Shown here: one piece after another, positions 40,644 through 49,658 of the stretch
How positions within the stretch are numbered: position 1 is the first letter of the stretch
How the letters are laid out: every line of letters begins with the position of its first letter
From: Hymenobacter montanus
GTDB taxonomy: Bacteria; Bacteroidota; Bacteroidia; Cytophagales; Hymenobacteraceae
NCBI RefSeq assembly: GCF_014699115.1
Contig: NZ_JACXAD010000009.1
Span: forward strand, 124,001 to 188,000
Length of the DNA: 64,000 bases
Reading direction: 5' to 3'
Notes under the pieces: generated by a model
Seen by the model: the letters and a program-made list of their open reading frames with translations, nothing else
Databases searched by the model: none
What the model was told of the DNA's origin: nothing
Translations under genes and position numbers: made by a program

Positions 40644-41393
40644 TCAAAACCACAGCAGAACAATCAGGGCTACAATACTTAGCAAACCACCAACCGCCGC
40701 CGTATTTACCACGGTTTCGGGCGAGCGGCCGGGCCAGACGCCCACGGCCGCCACGGCCCCGACCAGCAGCGGCAGCACCGCAAACGTGCCGTAGATAGTG
40801 CCCCCGTAGGGCAAAAAAGGTGCGGGGCCATCGGCCGAATCGGGCACGCTCACGCGGCGCACCACCCCCAGCAGGGGCGTTTTCCACACCGTAATGCGGT
40901 TGCCCTCGCGCACCCGGTGGCCGATGGCGCTGGGCAGCCGAAAGGCCGTATGCTCGGTCCGCACCCGGTAAGCAATCTGGGGGTCGGATAACGTGGAGGA
41001 GACCGCCACGGGAAAGCGGGTGCGCACGGTTTCGTGGGCGTATTCGCGTTGGGGCAGGGCCCAGTCCAGGGCCAGCAGCAGGAAGCAGGCCAACAGGGCC
41101 GCGTTGAGCCGGCGGGCTACCGGAGCGTAGTGGACCACCTGCTCCTGCTGCCTCGAATGACGCGGCTCTTGGGTTTCCGGCGGCTCCTGGGCCAGTAATA
41201 AGTCGTAGGCCAACCGGCGGCGTGGGTTGCCGAGAATGTCGAAGCCCGCCTCGACGGCCGCCAGCCGGGCTTTCATGGCCCGGTCAACAGCCGCCAGGCG
41301 CTTGAAGCGGGCGCGCTGACGAACATAGGCCTGTTCAATTTCCGCGGCTGAAGCCAGGGGGTCGACGCCCAAAACGTGATAATAGTTCTGCAT
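40644..41393 (-). CDS. Membrane protein with degenerate J domain
   Basis: A 249-residue protein. Residues 1-65 look like a J domain (NYYHVLGVDPLASAAEIEQA, ending LGNPRRRLAYDLLL), but the loop between helices II and III reads RFKRLAAVDRA and lacks the His-Pro-Asp tripeptide needed to stimulate Hsp70. Hydrophobic helices follow (about 103-120, then two near the C-terminus, 192-214 and 228-247). It may therefore be a structural or regulatory relative rather than an active co-chaperone. ATG 41393 chosen because the J domain starts there. Confidence 0.8.
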   Translation of the reverse strand: MQNYYHVLGVDPLASAAEIEQAYVRQRARFKRLAAVDRAMKARLAAVEAGFDILGNPRRRLAYDLLLAQEPPETQEPRHSRQQEQVVHYAPVARRLNAALLACFLLLALDWALPQREYAHETVRTRFPVAVSSTLSDPQIAYRVRTEHTAFRLPSAIGHRVREGNRITVWKTPLLGVVRRVSVPDSADGPAPFLPYGGTIYGTFAVLPLLVGAVAAVGVWPGRSPETVVNTAAVGGLLSIVALIVLLWF

Positions 41394-41625
41394 ATAGAAG
41401 CACGGGAGCCTCGAAAATACAAACCAGCAGCCATTTGAAAAAGAGGAAATTGTCACCCTACTGCGCACTGAATCCGCAACTTGGAGCCAGACCGGCGGGT
41501 CAGCGCGCCGGCTGGGCGGGAAGCGGGGCTTGCTTACCGAATGCCAGGGCCGTACTTCGCAGGGCGGAGCACCACGCGGGCCACCAGGGCCCGGGGTTTT
41601 ATCCCCCGCTTTCATCCCGGTCACC

Positions 41626-42483
41626 ATGCACCCATCAATGGATTGGAGCACGCTGGAGGTCGCTCACGTGCGGGGCCGCTCGCGCCTCGTCGCCTGCACC
41701 AGCCGCCAACCCCTCAAAGTTTTCAACCCTGGTTCGCCCACCTCGGCCTGCCACGTGATGCTGTCGAGCTACGGCGGCGGCATGGTAGCTGGTGATACCA
41801 TTCGGCTGCGCATCAGTGGGCAGGCCCACTCGCGGCTGGTCATCAGCACCCAGGCCAGCACCCGAATCTTTCGGTCGATTGACGGCGCAGTTGCCCAGCA
41901 GCACACCACCGGCCGGCTGGCCGCCGGCGCCCTGGCAGTGGTCTTCCCCGACCCGGTGGTGCTGCAGGCCGCCAGCCGTTACCAGCAGCTGCAGGAGTGG
42001 CACTTACAGCCCGACTCGCTGCTACTCGTCGTCGACTGGTTTCACTCCGGCCGGATGGACCAAGGCGAGCGGTTCGCCTTCACCGGGCTCCGGGCCGAGT
42101 TGCGCGTACACGTGGGCGACCAGCTGGTGGTGCTCGACCGGTTTGCTTTCAGCCCCGCTGAGCACATTGCCACTTCCCCCGGCAACTTCGCCGACTACCA
42201 GACGTTTTTTTCGGTGTTCCTGGTGGGGAGCCCTGGCGATGCGCGCTTCCGCCACCTGGCCGGGCGGCTGGCGCGGCAAAAGATGCCCGGCAGCACGGGC
42301 CCTCATTTCGCCATCAGCAGCCAGGAATGTCTGATTTCGGTAACCCAGGCCCGCGACAACGTGTGCATTCTGCGCGCCGCCGCCCGGAGCCGCGCCGCCC
42401 TGCAGCCCTTGTGCGATGAGCTACTGGCCGCGCTAGCGGACGAGCACCTGCTGGGTTATAATCCGTTGGAGCGGAAGTGGTAG
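41626..42483 (+). CDS. ureD: Urease accessory protein UreD
   Basis: A 285-residue urease maturation factor. It shows the UreD family features SYGGGMVAGDTIRLRISG, LVISTQASTRIFRS and WFHSGRMDQGERF. UreD binds apo-urease and recruits UreF and UreG for nickel delivery. It is on the plus strand and converges on ureG, separated by a 27-bp-armed hairpin repeat, so it is transcribed apart from the other urease genes. ATG 41626 was chosen; 41638 is also possible. Confidence 0.9.
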   Translation: MHPSMDWSTLEVAHVRGRSRLVACTSRQPLKVFNPGSPTSACHVMLSSYGGGMVAGDTIRLRISGQAHSRLVISTQASTRIFRSIDGAVAQQHTTGRLAAGALAVVFPDPVVLQAASRYQQLQEWHLQPDSLLLVVDWFHSGRMDQGERFAFTGLRAELRVHVGDQLVVLDRFAFSPAEHIATSPGNFADYQTFFSVFLVGSPGDARFRHLAGRLARQKMPGSTGPHFAISSQECLISVTQARDNVCILRAAARSRAALQPLCDELLAALADEHLLGYNPLERKW

Positions 42484-42500
42484 GGAGAACGCCGTTTCGC

Positions 42501-42580
42501 CCGTAGCGCGGACTCTGCGAGTCCGCGAGTACATCAACCCGAACGTTCTCACGCGCGGACTCGCAGAGTCCGCGTTACGG
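42501..42580. repeat. Inverted repeat between ureD and ureG
   Basis: Arms 42501-42527 and 42554-42580, 27 bp with one mismatch, each holding a smaller palindrome GCGGACT-CTGCG-AGTCCGC. It lies between two convergent genes and could stop transcription from both sides, although no T-run follows. Confidence 0.85.
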
Positions 42581-42582
42581 GG

Positions 42583-43335
42583 TTACTTTCGGTCTTCGCG
42601 GACGGCGGCGAGGGCTCGCTCTTTGGCGGCTTTGATGTGAGCGATGATTTCGTCGAGCCCGTGGCCGTCGATGGCGCGGGCGAAGAGGAAGGGCCCGGCC
42701 CCGCGCATCTTACGTGAGTCGCGCTCCATTACGCCAAGATCGGCTTTTATCAGGTCTTTAAGGTCAATTTTATTGATAATCAGCAGGTCAGACTGGGTGA
42801 TGCCGGGTCCACCCTTGCGCGGGATTTTGTCGCCGCCGGATACATCAATGACGTAGATGGAATAGTCGACCAGCTCGCGGCTGAAGTGAGCAGCCAGGTT
42901 GTCGCCGCCGCTTTCCACGAACAGGTAGTCGAGTCCATAGTTAAAGCGAGCCATGAGACCTTCCAGCGCGTCCATGTTCAGGGAAATATCCTCGCGAATG
43001 GCCGCGTGCGGGCAGCCGCCGGTTTCCACGCCGACAATGCGGTCTTCGCTCAGAGCGCTGTGGCGGATAAGGAATTCGGCGTCTTCCCGGGTGAAGATGT
43101 CGTTGGTGACTACGCCCAGCTCAAACTCGTGGCGTAACCGCTCACACAGGGCTTTGAGCAGCGCCGTCTTGCCCGTACCCACCGGCCCGCCGATGCCCAC
43201 GGTGAAGGCTCGCTTGCGGAAGTTGCGGTAAGGCGGCAGGCGGCGGGTCTCGCGCTCGGCAAAGTCGCCCGGCGATTCATACGCCTCATGGGTGTGGCCG
43301 TGAAGTAGCAGCGCAAGTTTTTCGACAAAAGCCAT
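42583..43335 (-). CDS. ureG: Urease accessory GTPase UreG
   Basis: A 250-residue GTPase that powers nickel insertion into urease. P-loop GGPVGTGKT (49-57), the metal-binding CPH motif in [16 protein letters not shown], and [23 protein letters not shown] for guanine recognition. A His-containing N-terminal stretch ([12 protein letters not shown]) resembles the nickel-binding tails of some UreG proteins and could partly stand in for the missing UreE. Follows ureF by 81 nt. Confidence 0.96.
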   Translation of the reverse strand: MAFVEKLALLLHGHTHEAYESPGDFAERETRRLPPYRNFRKRAFTVGIGGPVGTGKTALLKALCERLRHEFELGVVTNDIFTREDAEFLIRHSALSEDRIVGVETGGCPHAAIREDISLNMDALEGLMARFNYGLDYLFVESGGDNLAAHFSRELVDYSIYVIDVSGGDKIPRKGGPGITQSDLLIINKIDLKDLIKADLGVMERDSRKMRGAGPFLFARAIDGHGLDEIIAHIKAAKERALAAVREDRK

Positions 43336-43416
43336 AGTTGGTGGTAGTGAAAGGTGAGAGTTGAGGGAGCTAGCCGGTAGAAGTTAGTCGGTCATGTTTG
43401 CTCCGCACGGCGTTAT

Positions 43417-44088
43417 TCAGTTTTGAAAGAGCTTGGAGTAGATGTCCTCGTGCAGCGCTTGCACCGCATCGAGCACAAAAGCGGAGCGGGTGGCCTCCCC
43501 GTATTCTTTACCCGCCTGCGCGGCCAAAATGTGGTCGAACACGGTATAGAAATCGTGCTGCAGCCGGTGGCCTTCCAGGGGTCCCAAAAACCCGAGACGA
43601 ATGGCGGCGCTGAGCTGGTCGCGCAGCAGCATGTGCAGGTACATGGCTTGCAGTTCGGGCAGCGAGCAGCCGGCTCGCTGTAGGCCCAGGGCGAAGACCA
43701 GCGTGAAATGCGGCGGGATATTACGGGCCTCAAACCACTGGCTAATGGCCTCCATTTGCCCGTCCGGGTAGAATAGCGCTAACAGCTTGAGCCAGTTGCG
43801 GCCCTGCACGGCACTGGCCTTGTAGAGCGCCGGCACGAGTAGCTGCGCGTCGTACTCTTCAGCCACCGGTTGCAAGCCCTCACTCAAGGCCGCTAGCCGA
43901 AAGCAGGAATTGATAAACGGTAGCTCGGCACTGCCCACCTGCTGCAGATACGAATAAAGGTAGTTGCGTAATGCAAACGGGGTACTCACCAGCCCGAACG
44001 TGAGGCTGCTCTCCAACCCATAGGAATAGGCGAAGGAACCGGTGGGAATGGCGGAGTCGACCAAGTGCAGAAGGCGGGCGAATTGCAT
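43417..44088 (-). CDS. ureF: Urease accessory protein UreF
   Basis: A 223-residue all-helical maturation factor that acts with UreD and UreG. Family marks: LLHLVDSAIPTGSFAYSYGL at the start, then FINSCFRLAALSEGL and LGFLGPLEGHRLQH. I chose the ATG at 44088, where the family sequence begins; the open frame to 44202 runs through a palindromic repeat and into ureC. Confidence 0.93.
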   Translation of the reverse strand: MQFARLLHLVDSAIPTGSFAYSYGLESSLTFGLVSTPFALRNYLYSYLQQVGSAELPFINSCFRLAALSEGLQPVAEEYDAQLLVPALYKASAVQGRNWLKLLALFYPDGQMEAISQWFEARNIPPHFTLVFALGLQRAGCSLPELQAMYLHMLLRDQLSAAIRLGFLGPLEGHRLQHDFYTVFDHILAAQAGKEYGEATRSAFVLDAVQALHEDIYSKLFQN

Positions 44089-44100
44089 GCGGAATGGGTG

Positions 44101-44147
44101 CCTCACCCCCCGCCCCCTCTCCGGGGGAGAGGGGGCGGGGGGTGAGG
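44101..44147. repeat. GC-rich palindromic repeat between ureC and ureF
   Basis: A near-perfect 47-bp palindrome from CCTCACCCCC to GGGGGTGAGG with the core CCCCCTCTCCGGGGGAGAGG. Same family as the insert in mutB. It fills the 64-nt gap between two genes of one operon. Confidence 0.88.
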
Positions 44148-44152
44148 CCATT

Positions 44153-45868
44153 TTAAAACAAGTTATACAGTTGCGCCAGCGGCAATTTCTCTGCTGGCTC
44201 ACACGTCAGGTGGGTACCATCGACCATCACCCGGTAGGTTTCCGGGTCGACCTCGATGTTGGGTAAATAGTCGTTCAGGGCCATGTCTTTCTTGGCTACG
44301 CTACGGCAGTTTTTTACCGCCACTACCTGCTTGGTTAAGCCGTATTTATCGCGCACCCGCGCCACTGAGGCGGCCGATACGAACACCATCGCACTTTTCC
44401 CGATGGCCCCGCCGAGCGACCCGAACATGGGCCGCGAAAACGACGGCTGGGGGGTTGGAATTGAGGCATTGGCGTCGCCCATCTGCGCCTGCGCGATGAT
44501 GCCGCCCTTGAGTATCATTTCGGGCCGCACGCCAAAAAATGCTGGTTTCCACAGTACCAAGTCGGCCAGCTTGCCGATTTCCACCGAGCCGACTTCCGCC
44601 GCGATGCCGTGCGCCCGCGCTGGGTTGATGGTGTATTTGGCCACGTAGCGGCGCACCCGGAAGTTGTCGGCCGCGCCGGCCGCGTCTTCGGGCAGCGGGC
44701 CGCGCTGCTGCTTCATTTTGTGGGCCGTCTGCCAGGTGCGGGTGATAACCTCCCCCACCCGGCCCATGGCCTGGGAGTCGCTGCTGATGATGCTCAGGGC
44801 GCCCATATCGTGCAGGATGTCTTCGGCCGCGATGGTTTCGCTGCGGATGCGGCTTTCGGCAAAAGCTACATCTTCGGGGATGTTTTTATCGAGGTGATGA
44901 CAGACCATGAGCATGTCCAGGTGCTCGTCTATCGTGTTCACCGTGAAAGGCCGCGTGGGGTTCGTCGACGAGGGAATGACGTTGGGCTCGCCGCAGATTT
45001 TGATGATGTCGGGCGCGTGACCGCCGCCCGCGCCTTCGGTGTGGTAAGAGTGAATGGTGCGGCCCTTGAACGCGGCCGTGGAAGTTTCGACAAAGCCGCT
45101 TTCGTTCAGCGTGTCGGTGTGGATGCAGACTTGCACGTCGTACTCGTCGGCAATGCGCAAGCACATGTCGATGGCCGCGGGCGTGGTGCCCCAGTCTTCG
45201 TGCAGCTTGAAGCCCAGCGCGCCCGCCTCGGCCTGTTCGCGCAAGCCTTCGGGCTTGGAGGAGTTGCCCTTGCCCAGAAAGCCAAAGTTGAGCGGATACG
45301 CCTCGGTGGCTTTCAGCATCATTTCCAGGTAGAAGGCGCCGGGGGTGCAGGTGGTGGCGTTGGTGCCCGCTGCCGGCCCGGTGCCGCCCCCTATCATGGT
45401 GGTGACACCGGAAGCCAGGGCCTCGGGAATCTGCTGGGGGCTAATGAAATGGATGTGGCAGTCGATGCCACCGGCCGTCAGAATCTGGCCTTCGCCGGCG
45501 ATGACTTCGGTGGTCACGCCCACGACCATGCCGGCTGTCACGCCGGGCATAATGTGCGGGTTACCGGCTTTGCCGATGCCCACGATGCGCCCATTCTTGA
45601 TACCGATATCGGCCTTGAATATACCGGTGTAATCCACCACCAGGGCATTGGTAATGACTAAATCTAACGCGTCGGCTTGGGCAATCCCAGCCGCCTGGCC
45701 CATGCCGTCGCGCAGCACCTTGCCGCCGCCGAACTTGCATTCCTCGCCGTACACGCAGTAGTCTTTTTCTACCTGAATCAGCAGGTCGGTGTCGCCGAGG
45801 CGCACCCGGTCGCCAGTGGTGGGGCCGTACATGTCGGCATACGCGCGACGGGAGATGGGGAGAGACAT
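44153..45868 (-). CDS. ureC: Urease alpha subunit UreC
   Basis: The 571-residue catalytic subunit, hydrolysing urea to ammonia and carbamate at a di-nickel centre. Nickel ligands are visible: His138 and His140 (GGIDCHIHF), the carbamylated Lys221 ([10 protein letters not shown]), and HTDTLNES and [14 protein letters not shown]. The active-site flap has [13 protein letters not shown]. No key residue is missing, so the enzyme should be active. It comes after two AT-rich inserted genes and before ureF. Confidence 0.97.
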   Translation of the reverse strand: MSLPISRRAYADMYGPTTGDRVRLGDTDLLIQVEKDYCVYGEECKFGGGKVLRDGMGQAAGIAQADALDLVITNALVVDYTGIFKADIGIKNGRIVGIGKAGNPHIMPGVTAGMVVGVTTEVIAGEGQILTAGGIDCHIHFISPQQIPEALASGVTTMIGGGTGPAAGTNATTCTPGAFYLEMMLKATEAYPLNFGFLGKGNSSKPEGLREQAEAGALGFKLHEDWGTTPAAIDMCLRIADEYDVQVCIHTDTLNESGFVETSTAAFKGRTIHSYHTEGAGGGHAPDIIKICGEPNVIPSSTNPTRPFTVNTIDEHLDMLMVCHHLDKNIPEDVAFAESRIRSETIAAEDILHDMGALSIISSDSQAMGRVGEVITRTWQTAHKMKQQRGPLPEDAAGAADNFRVRRYVAKYTINPARAHGIAAEVGSVEIGKLADLVLWKPAFFGVRPEMILKGGIIAQAQMGDANASIPTPQPSFSRPMFGSLGGAIGKSAMVFVSAASVARVRDKYGLTKQVVAVKNCRSVAKKDMALNDYLPNIEVDPETYRVMVDGTHLTCEPAEKLPLAQLYNLF

Positions 45869-45875
45869 GGTGGGC

Positions 45876-46262
45876 CTATGCCTTTAAGACGTAATTGACA
45901 ATAGCTTCATTCCGTGCGAAAACCCAACCTGAATCACTCTGTTCTAATTTGAAAGCAAGACCAGTATACTCCGCCTCGTAGGGGTCATCAACAGCGGGCA
46001 CATTTACAGATGAAACATATTCCGCCCCATACCAATCTAATGGATATTCCTTTATAAACTCCCCTTTTATTAAATCCATCTCATCTTTTAGCCACAATCT
46101 TTTTCCTTCATCGAAAGCACCATTCACAACCGGGGGAAAAATGATTTTATCTGATGGCAATTGCGCTAAAGCATTTTCAAATCTAATCCAATTAGATTCT
46201 TCCCCCAGATTCTTTTCCAAGATTCGGGGATCAATTTTTCTTCTAAACATGACAAAAAACAT
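45876..46262 (-). CDS. Hypothetical protein inserted in the urease operon
   Basis: A 128-residue soluble protein of unknown function ([40 protein letters not shown]). No signal peptide. Clearly more AT-rich than the urease genes on both sides. Its ATG follows directly on the stop of the upstream frame (TAAATG), so the pair is coupled, and it ends 7 nt before ureC. Not recognised; it may have arrived with its neighbour. Confidence 0.65.
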   Translation of the reverse strand: MFFVMFRRKIDPRILEKNLGEESNWIRFENALAQLPSDKIIFPPVVNGAFDEGKRLWLKDEMDLIKGEFIKEYPLDWYGAEYVSSVNVPAVDDPYEAEYTGLAFKLEQSDSGWVFARNEAIVNYVLKA

Positions 46263-46733
46263 TTAGTAATCAAAAGGGTCTTTGCTTTTGTAGGCTTTGT
46301 TTGCCTTAGCAAGAGTAACTAAGTGAAAAACTGCGTTTCTGATTCTATTACCAGCTTCTTCGTCAACAACATCAATAAGAATCTTTTTACCCGATGTTGT
46401 GCTAATTATCAACAAAGTACCTGGACGCCCGCCATCTAAGTTCAATAAATCAGGTGTCGTAGTCAGTGAACTGCAATCCGGTCGATTGCAAAGGGTTTTC
46501 AAATAATAAGAATTTGTCATTAAAGAGTAGCCATCACGATGCATAAGCTTAACTACTAGTCTACCATCTGATGTAACTGTCCAAGTATTTTTTTACCCTT
46601 GACTTTGGGTGGTGTGCGAAGCATCACTATTGAGTTTATCATTTAGATAGCGCAAAGTTTCAGTGAATGATTGAGCTGAAACTTTGCCACAAAAACACAC
46701 TATTAATATCAGAAACAGTAGTAAAATTTTCAT
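46263..46733 (-). pseudogene. Secreted-protein gene with a single in-frame stop codon
   Basis: An ATG at 46733 opens a frame with a good signal peptide (MKILLLFLILIVCFCGKVSA, then QSFTETLRYLN). Codon 47 is TAA (46593-46595), after which the same frame runs another 109 codons (NTWTVTSDGRLVVKLMHRDG ... SKDPFDY) to the stop at 46263. Both sides read as one protein of about 156 residues, typical of small secreted Bacteroidota proteins of unknown role. The frame is unchanged, so it is a nonsense mutation, a sequencing error or, less likely, readthrough. A start at 46544 would give only the last 93 residues. Confidence 0.6.
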
Positions 46734-46777
46734 AATTAAAACTTTGATTTGCGAACTTTAGGAAAGTCGAAGATATA

Positions 46778-47521
46778 CTACTTAACCGGTAGTTTATCCA
46801 GCGCCTGCTGCTTCTTTCCAGCCTCATCCAGCTTCCCATCAATCAGCCCATTGCCGCCGTACACGATGCGCTCGCCCGCCAAAGCCACCAGCGTCACGCG
46901 CTTGCGCTCGCCGGGCTCGAAGCGCACCGCCGTGCCGGCTGGGATGTTGAGGCGGAACCCGTAGGCCGCCGCGCGGTCGAACTCCAGCGCCGCGTTGGTT
47001 TCGAAGAAGGGGTAGTGCGAGCCCACCTGCACGGGCCGGTCGCCCATGTTCACGACTTCCACATCCACCGTGGCGCGGCTTTCGTTGAGGATGAGCTCAT
47101 CCGGTTGCAGCTGGTATTCCCCGGGCAGGGCGAGGCTGGCGCTATCGGGCGCGGCGCCGGGGGCCGGGGCGCGACTCAGGCCGGAGCCGTAAAGGGCCAG
47201 CTCGGGCGAGCCGGTTTCGCGGCAGATGGGATGGTGCACGGTCACGAGCTTGGTGCCGTCGGGGAAGGTGCCTTCGATTTGGACTTCGTGGAGCATATCA
47301 GCCACGCCGGGCAGCACGTCAGCTAAGCCGAGCAGCTGCTTGCCCTTGTCCATGAGCGTGGCCACCCGCTCGCCGTCGCGGATGAATTCCAGCAGCTGCG
47401 TGGCAATGAGGGCCAGGGCTTCGGGGTAGTTCAGGAGCAGGCCGCGGGCGTAGCGCTTCTGAGCCACGAAGCCGGCCTGGTGCAGCACCAGCTTGTCGAG
47501 GTCTTTGGGAGAGAGGTGCAT
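46778..47521 (-). CDS. ureAB: Urease gamma-beta fusion subunit
   Basis: A 247-residue fusion of the two small urease subunits. The gamma part is residues 1 to about 100 ([36 protein letters not shown]), and the beta part from about 135 ([49 protein letters not shown]). Such fusions are known from Helicobacter and several Bacteroidota. It lies 44 nt upstream of the broken secreted-protein gene and is separated from ureC by about 900 nt of foreign-looking DNA. Confidence 0.94.
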   Translation of the reverse strand: MHLSPKDLDKLVLHQAGFVAQKRYARGLLLNYPEALALIATQLLEFIRDGERVATLMDKGKQLLGLADVLPGVADMLHEVQIEGTFPDGTKLVTVHHPICRETGSPELALYGSGLSRAPAPGAAPDSASLALPGEYQLQPDELILNESRATVDVEVVNMGDRPVQVGSHYPFFETNAALEFDRAAAYGFRLNIPAGTAVRFEPGERKRVTLVALAGERIVYGGNGLIDGKLDEAGKKQQALDKLPVK

Positions 47522-47604
47522 TGGGTAGAGGGGTAGCTAGAGAATGTAAATAACGTCATGCCGGGCAAAGCCAAGGTATCCCGCTCACGCCGCCTGACGC
47601 CGGA

Positions 47605-47749
47605 GACCTCACCTGCCCCTACCGGGATCCGGTAGGGCGGAACCCAGTTCGCTAAGGCGCGAAGCCAAAAGAGAGGAGAACCGGACGCCTCCATACAGAG
47701 CAAGACCGGTGCCCTCTCTCCTGCGGAGAGGGGGTCAGGGGGTGAGGTC
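47605..47749. repeat. GC-rich palindromic repeat upstream of ureAB
   Basis: Left arm GACCTCACCTGCCCCT (47605-47620) and right arm ending AGGGGGTGAGGTC (to 47749), with two smaller palindromes inside (ACCGG-GAT-CCGGT near 47621; CCTCTCTCCTGCGGAGAGG near 47713). Third member of the family in mutB and before ureF. Confidence 0.75.
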
Positions 47750-47771
47750 CACCAGGCGCGCAATACGGTTT

Positions 47772-48377
47772 CTACCATCGCACATTTTCATAAATCATCC
47801 GGCCGCCGTAGACGATGCAGAGAACTGACGACAACATGATAGCGCTGAATTGCAGCGAGCGGTTGATGCGCATGCGCTTGGTGAAGGGAATGCTGCACAG
47901 CCCCGCCACGATGACCATGCCCAGGATAGAGCCCGCGCCAAAGACGAACAGATACAGGACGCCCAGCGGGAGTTGGCGAATTTCGCTCATCACTAGCAGC
48001 ACCAGCGCGCCGCTGCCGGCCAGGCCGTGGAGCAGGCCCACCGTGTAAGCCAGGCGGTGCGGGTAACGGGTTGGCTTCAGGCTAACGGGCCGCCGCCAGC
48101 CAATGAGCCGGCTGGCGCCCATGACAATCAGCATGAGCCCCACCGCGGCTTCGAAGTAGCTGGACTGCAGAAAGGTGGCTCGGCTCAGCAGGATGAGCGA
48201 GCCCACTACAACGAGCATGGTGGTGTGCCCCAGGCCCCAGTAAACTCCATCGCGCAGGGCCAAGGCCAGCGTGTCGCGGCGCGAAATCAGATTGCCGACG
48301 GCCAGCAGATGGTCGGGCTCAAAAGCGTGGCCCGTTCCGGCAATAAAAGCGAAGAGAATGGGCAACAGGCTTTCCAT
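47772..48377 (-). CDS. UreH-like nickel permease
   Basis: A 201-residue membrane protein with about six hydrophobic helices. The first carries GHAFEPDHLLAVGNLI, like the His-x4-Asp metal-selectivity motif of NicO/UreH nickel transporters; GHTTMLVV and GLLHGLAGSGALVLL follow. Position at the head of the urease run supports nickel uptake for urease. Related sequences are sometimes called sulfite exporters or HupE-like, so the exact family is less certain than the role. Confidence 0.82.
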   Translation of the reverse strand: MESLLPILFAFIAGTGHAFEPDHLLAVGNLISRRDTLALALRDGVYWGLGHTTMLVVVGSLILLSRATFLQSSYFEAAVGLMLIVMGASRLIGWRRPVSLKPTRYPHRLAYTVGLLHGLAGSGALVLLVMSEIRQLPLGVLYLFVFGAGSILGMVIVAGLCSIPFTKRMRINRSLQFSAIMLSSVLCIVYGGRMIYENVRW

Positions 48378-48897
48378 TGAGCGATTTTAATGACGAAAGA
48401 TAGGGATAAGCTTTCGTGATATTCATCTTTCTGGGTGTGGCAATGCTGCGCCACGAAAGCCATCCGGCTGAGCTGGTCGAAGCCTCTTATGCTACTGGCG
48501 CGAGTTTAGCGCAGCGTAACTCGTGACCGGCTATGATGGGGAGGCTGAGCCTCCCCTGCCGCGCCAGCGGCACGGCGGAACCGCGCCGCCGGGTTGTTCT
48601 GCTAGCGACCGGGCTATGGGAGGCTCAGCCTCCCCGGATAGGTCGGCACGAGTTACGCTGCGCTAAACTCGCGCCAGTAGCTGCTAGTACCGCCAGTACC
48701 CGCCCGTTCTCCAGCACCAAGTCAGGCCCCACAGGCCGCGGTGGCCTTATCTTAACTACTAGTAACCTTGTAGGGGAATTTAAATTTTCCCGTATTTGCT
48801 CACAATTAAAGCTAAAGCGCTGCCTTATCAGCCCCAAGCCGCCGATGTTTAATCTACCAGTGTCGCCCTTCCTTGTTTCATCCTTCCATCTTCTACC
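48378..48897. other. Gap with a large nested palindrome
   Basis: No gene. The middle is a 191-bp inverted repeat (next entry). The remainder, 48682-48897, is ordinary sequence that must hold the promoter of the GAF gene. Confidence 0.6.
48491..48681. repeat. 191-bp nested palindrome with perfect 35-bp arms
   Basis: The arms 48491-48525 and 48647-48681 are exact reverse complements over 35 bp, beginning GCTACTGGCGCGAGTTTAGC. Inside are two smaller palindromes GGGAGGCTGAGCCTCCC (about 48540-48556) and GGGAGGCTCAGCCTCCC (about 48618-48634). No open frame crosses it and no target duplication is obvious, so it fits a non-coding MITE- or REP-like element. Confidence 0.9.
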
Positions 48898-49608
48898 GTG
48901 AGCGCTCTATTTTCTTCCCTGATTCCGGCCGACGATGCGTCCCGTTTGCGGGCCCTCGAACGCTACTGGCTGCTGGATGCCCGCAGCGAAAAAGTACTGG
49001 ATGACATCGTGGCCGCCACGGCCCAGTTATTCAACGTATCCAACGCCCTGCTTTCCTTCGTGGAGGCCCAAACGGTGCTAGTTAAGGCGCCATATAACCT
49101 TCCCATTCCCCTTGAGCGGATTCCGCGCGAGCAAAGCCTGTGCTCGGCAACCATTTTGCAGAACGAGGCGGCCGTGTATGAGGACCTGGACAAGATTACC
49201 GTACCGGGCCTCGACCCCGCCCTAGTTCACCAGCTCGGCCTGCATTTTTACGCGGGCTACAGCCTGCGCGCTCCCGATGGGCACAACATCGGGGCCCTGT
49301 GCCTATTCGATGGGACACCCCGCCGGTTCTCGCCCGAGGAGCGCACCTTGCTGGGAGCCCTGGCCGGACTGGTGATGCGCCTGCTGGAGCTCCGACGCCT
49401 GCTCGGGCCCCACGCCGGCACTACTGCCATGCTGTGGGAGTTCATTTACAAAGCCATTAGCGAGCAGTTGGCCCACCTCACAGCCCTGGCCCGGCGAGTG
49501 GTGCCCACCGCCCAACCCGTGCCCCTGGACCCCGCCCTGGCCCGGGAGGCCGGCGCCATTGTGGGCCTGATCGACTCATTCGTAGCGGGCACCTTGCGGC
49601 GAAGCTAG
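48898..49608 (+). CDS. GAF-domain protein
   Basis: A 236-residue soluble protein. Residues about 15-170 form a GAF domain (RLRALERYWLLDARSEKVLD; SFVEAQTVLVKAPYNLP; FYAGYSLRAPDGHNIGALCL). No kinase, cyclase or DNA-binding output domain follows; the C-terminus is a short helical tail. It may sense a small molecule for a separate partner. The start is GTG at 48898, the first codon consistent with the conserved N-terminus. Confidence 0.85.
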   Translation: MSALFSSLIPADDASRLRALERYWLLDARSEKVLDDIVAATAQLFNVSNALLSFVEAQTVLVKAPYNLPIPLERIPREQSLCSATILQNEAAVYEDLDKITVPGLDPALVHQLGLHFYAGYSLRAPDGHNIGALCLFDGTPRRFSPEERTLLGALAGLVMRLLELRRLLGPHAGTTAMLWEFIYKAISEQLAHLTALARRVVPTAQPVPLDPALAREAGAIVGLIDSFVAGTLRRS

Positions 49609-49626
49609 CCCCGAGCAGGCGCGCCG

Positions 49627-49634
49627 TACTTTTG
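49627..49634 (+). promoter_or_regulatory. Candidate -7 promoter element of dxr-rseP
   Basis: TACTTTTG fits the TAnnTTTG consensus of Bacteroidota and lies 24 nt before the dxr ATG. A matching TTTG -33 box is not clear. Confidence 0.45.
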
Positions 49635-49658
49635 CGGGGTTTCTGTGTTTGTAGCATC

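Noticed and set aside
44089..44202. N-terminal extension of UreF
   Set aside because: It would translate a palindromic repeat and overlap ureC; the UreF family sequence starts at 44088.
47431..47778. 115-residue frame upstream of ureAB
   Set aside because: It runs through a palindromic repeat and the start of ureAB; its SPPDPLSAGE word is repeat-derived.
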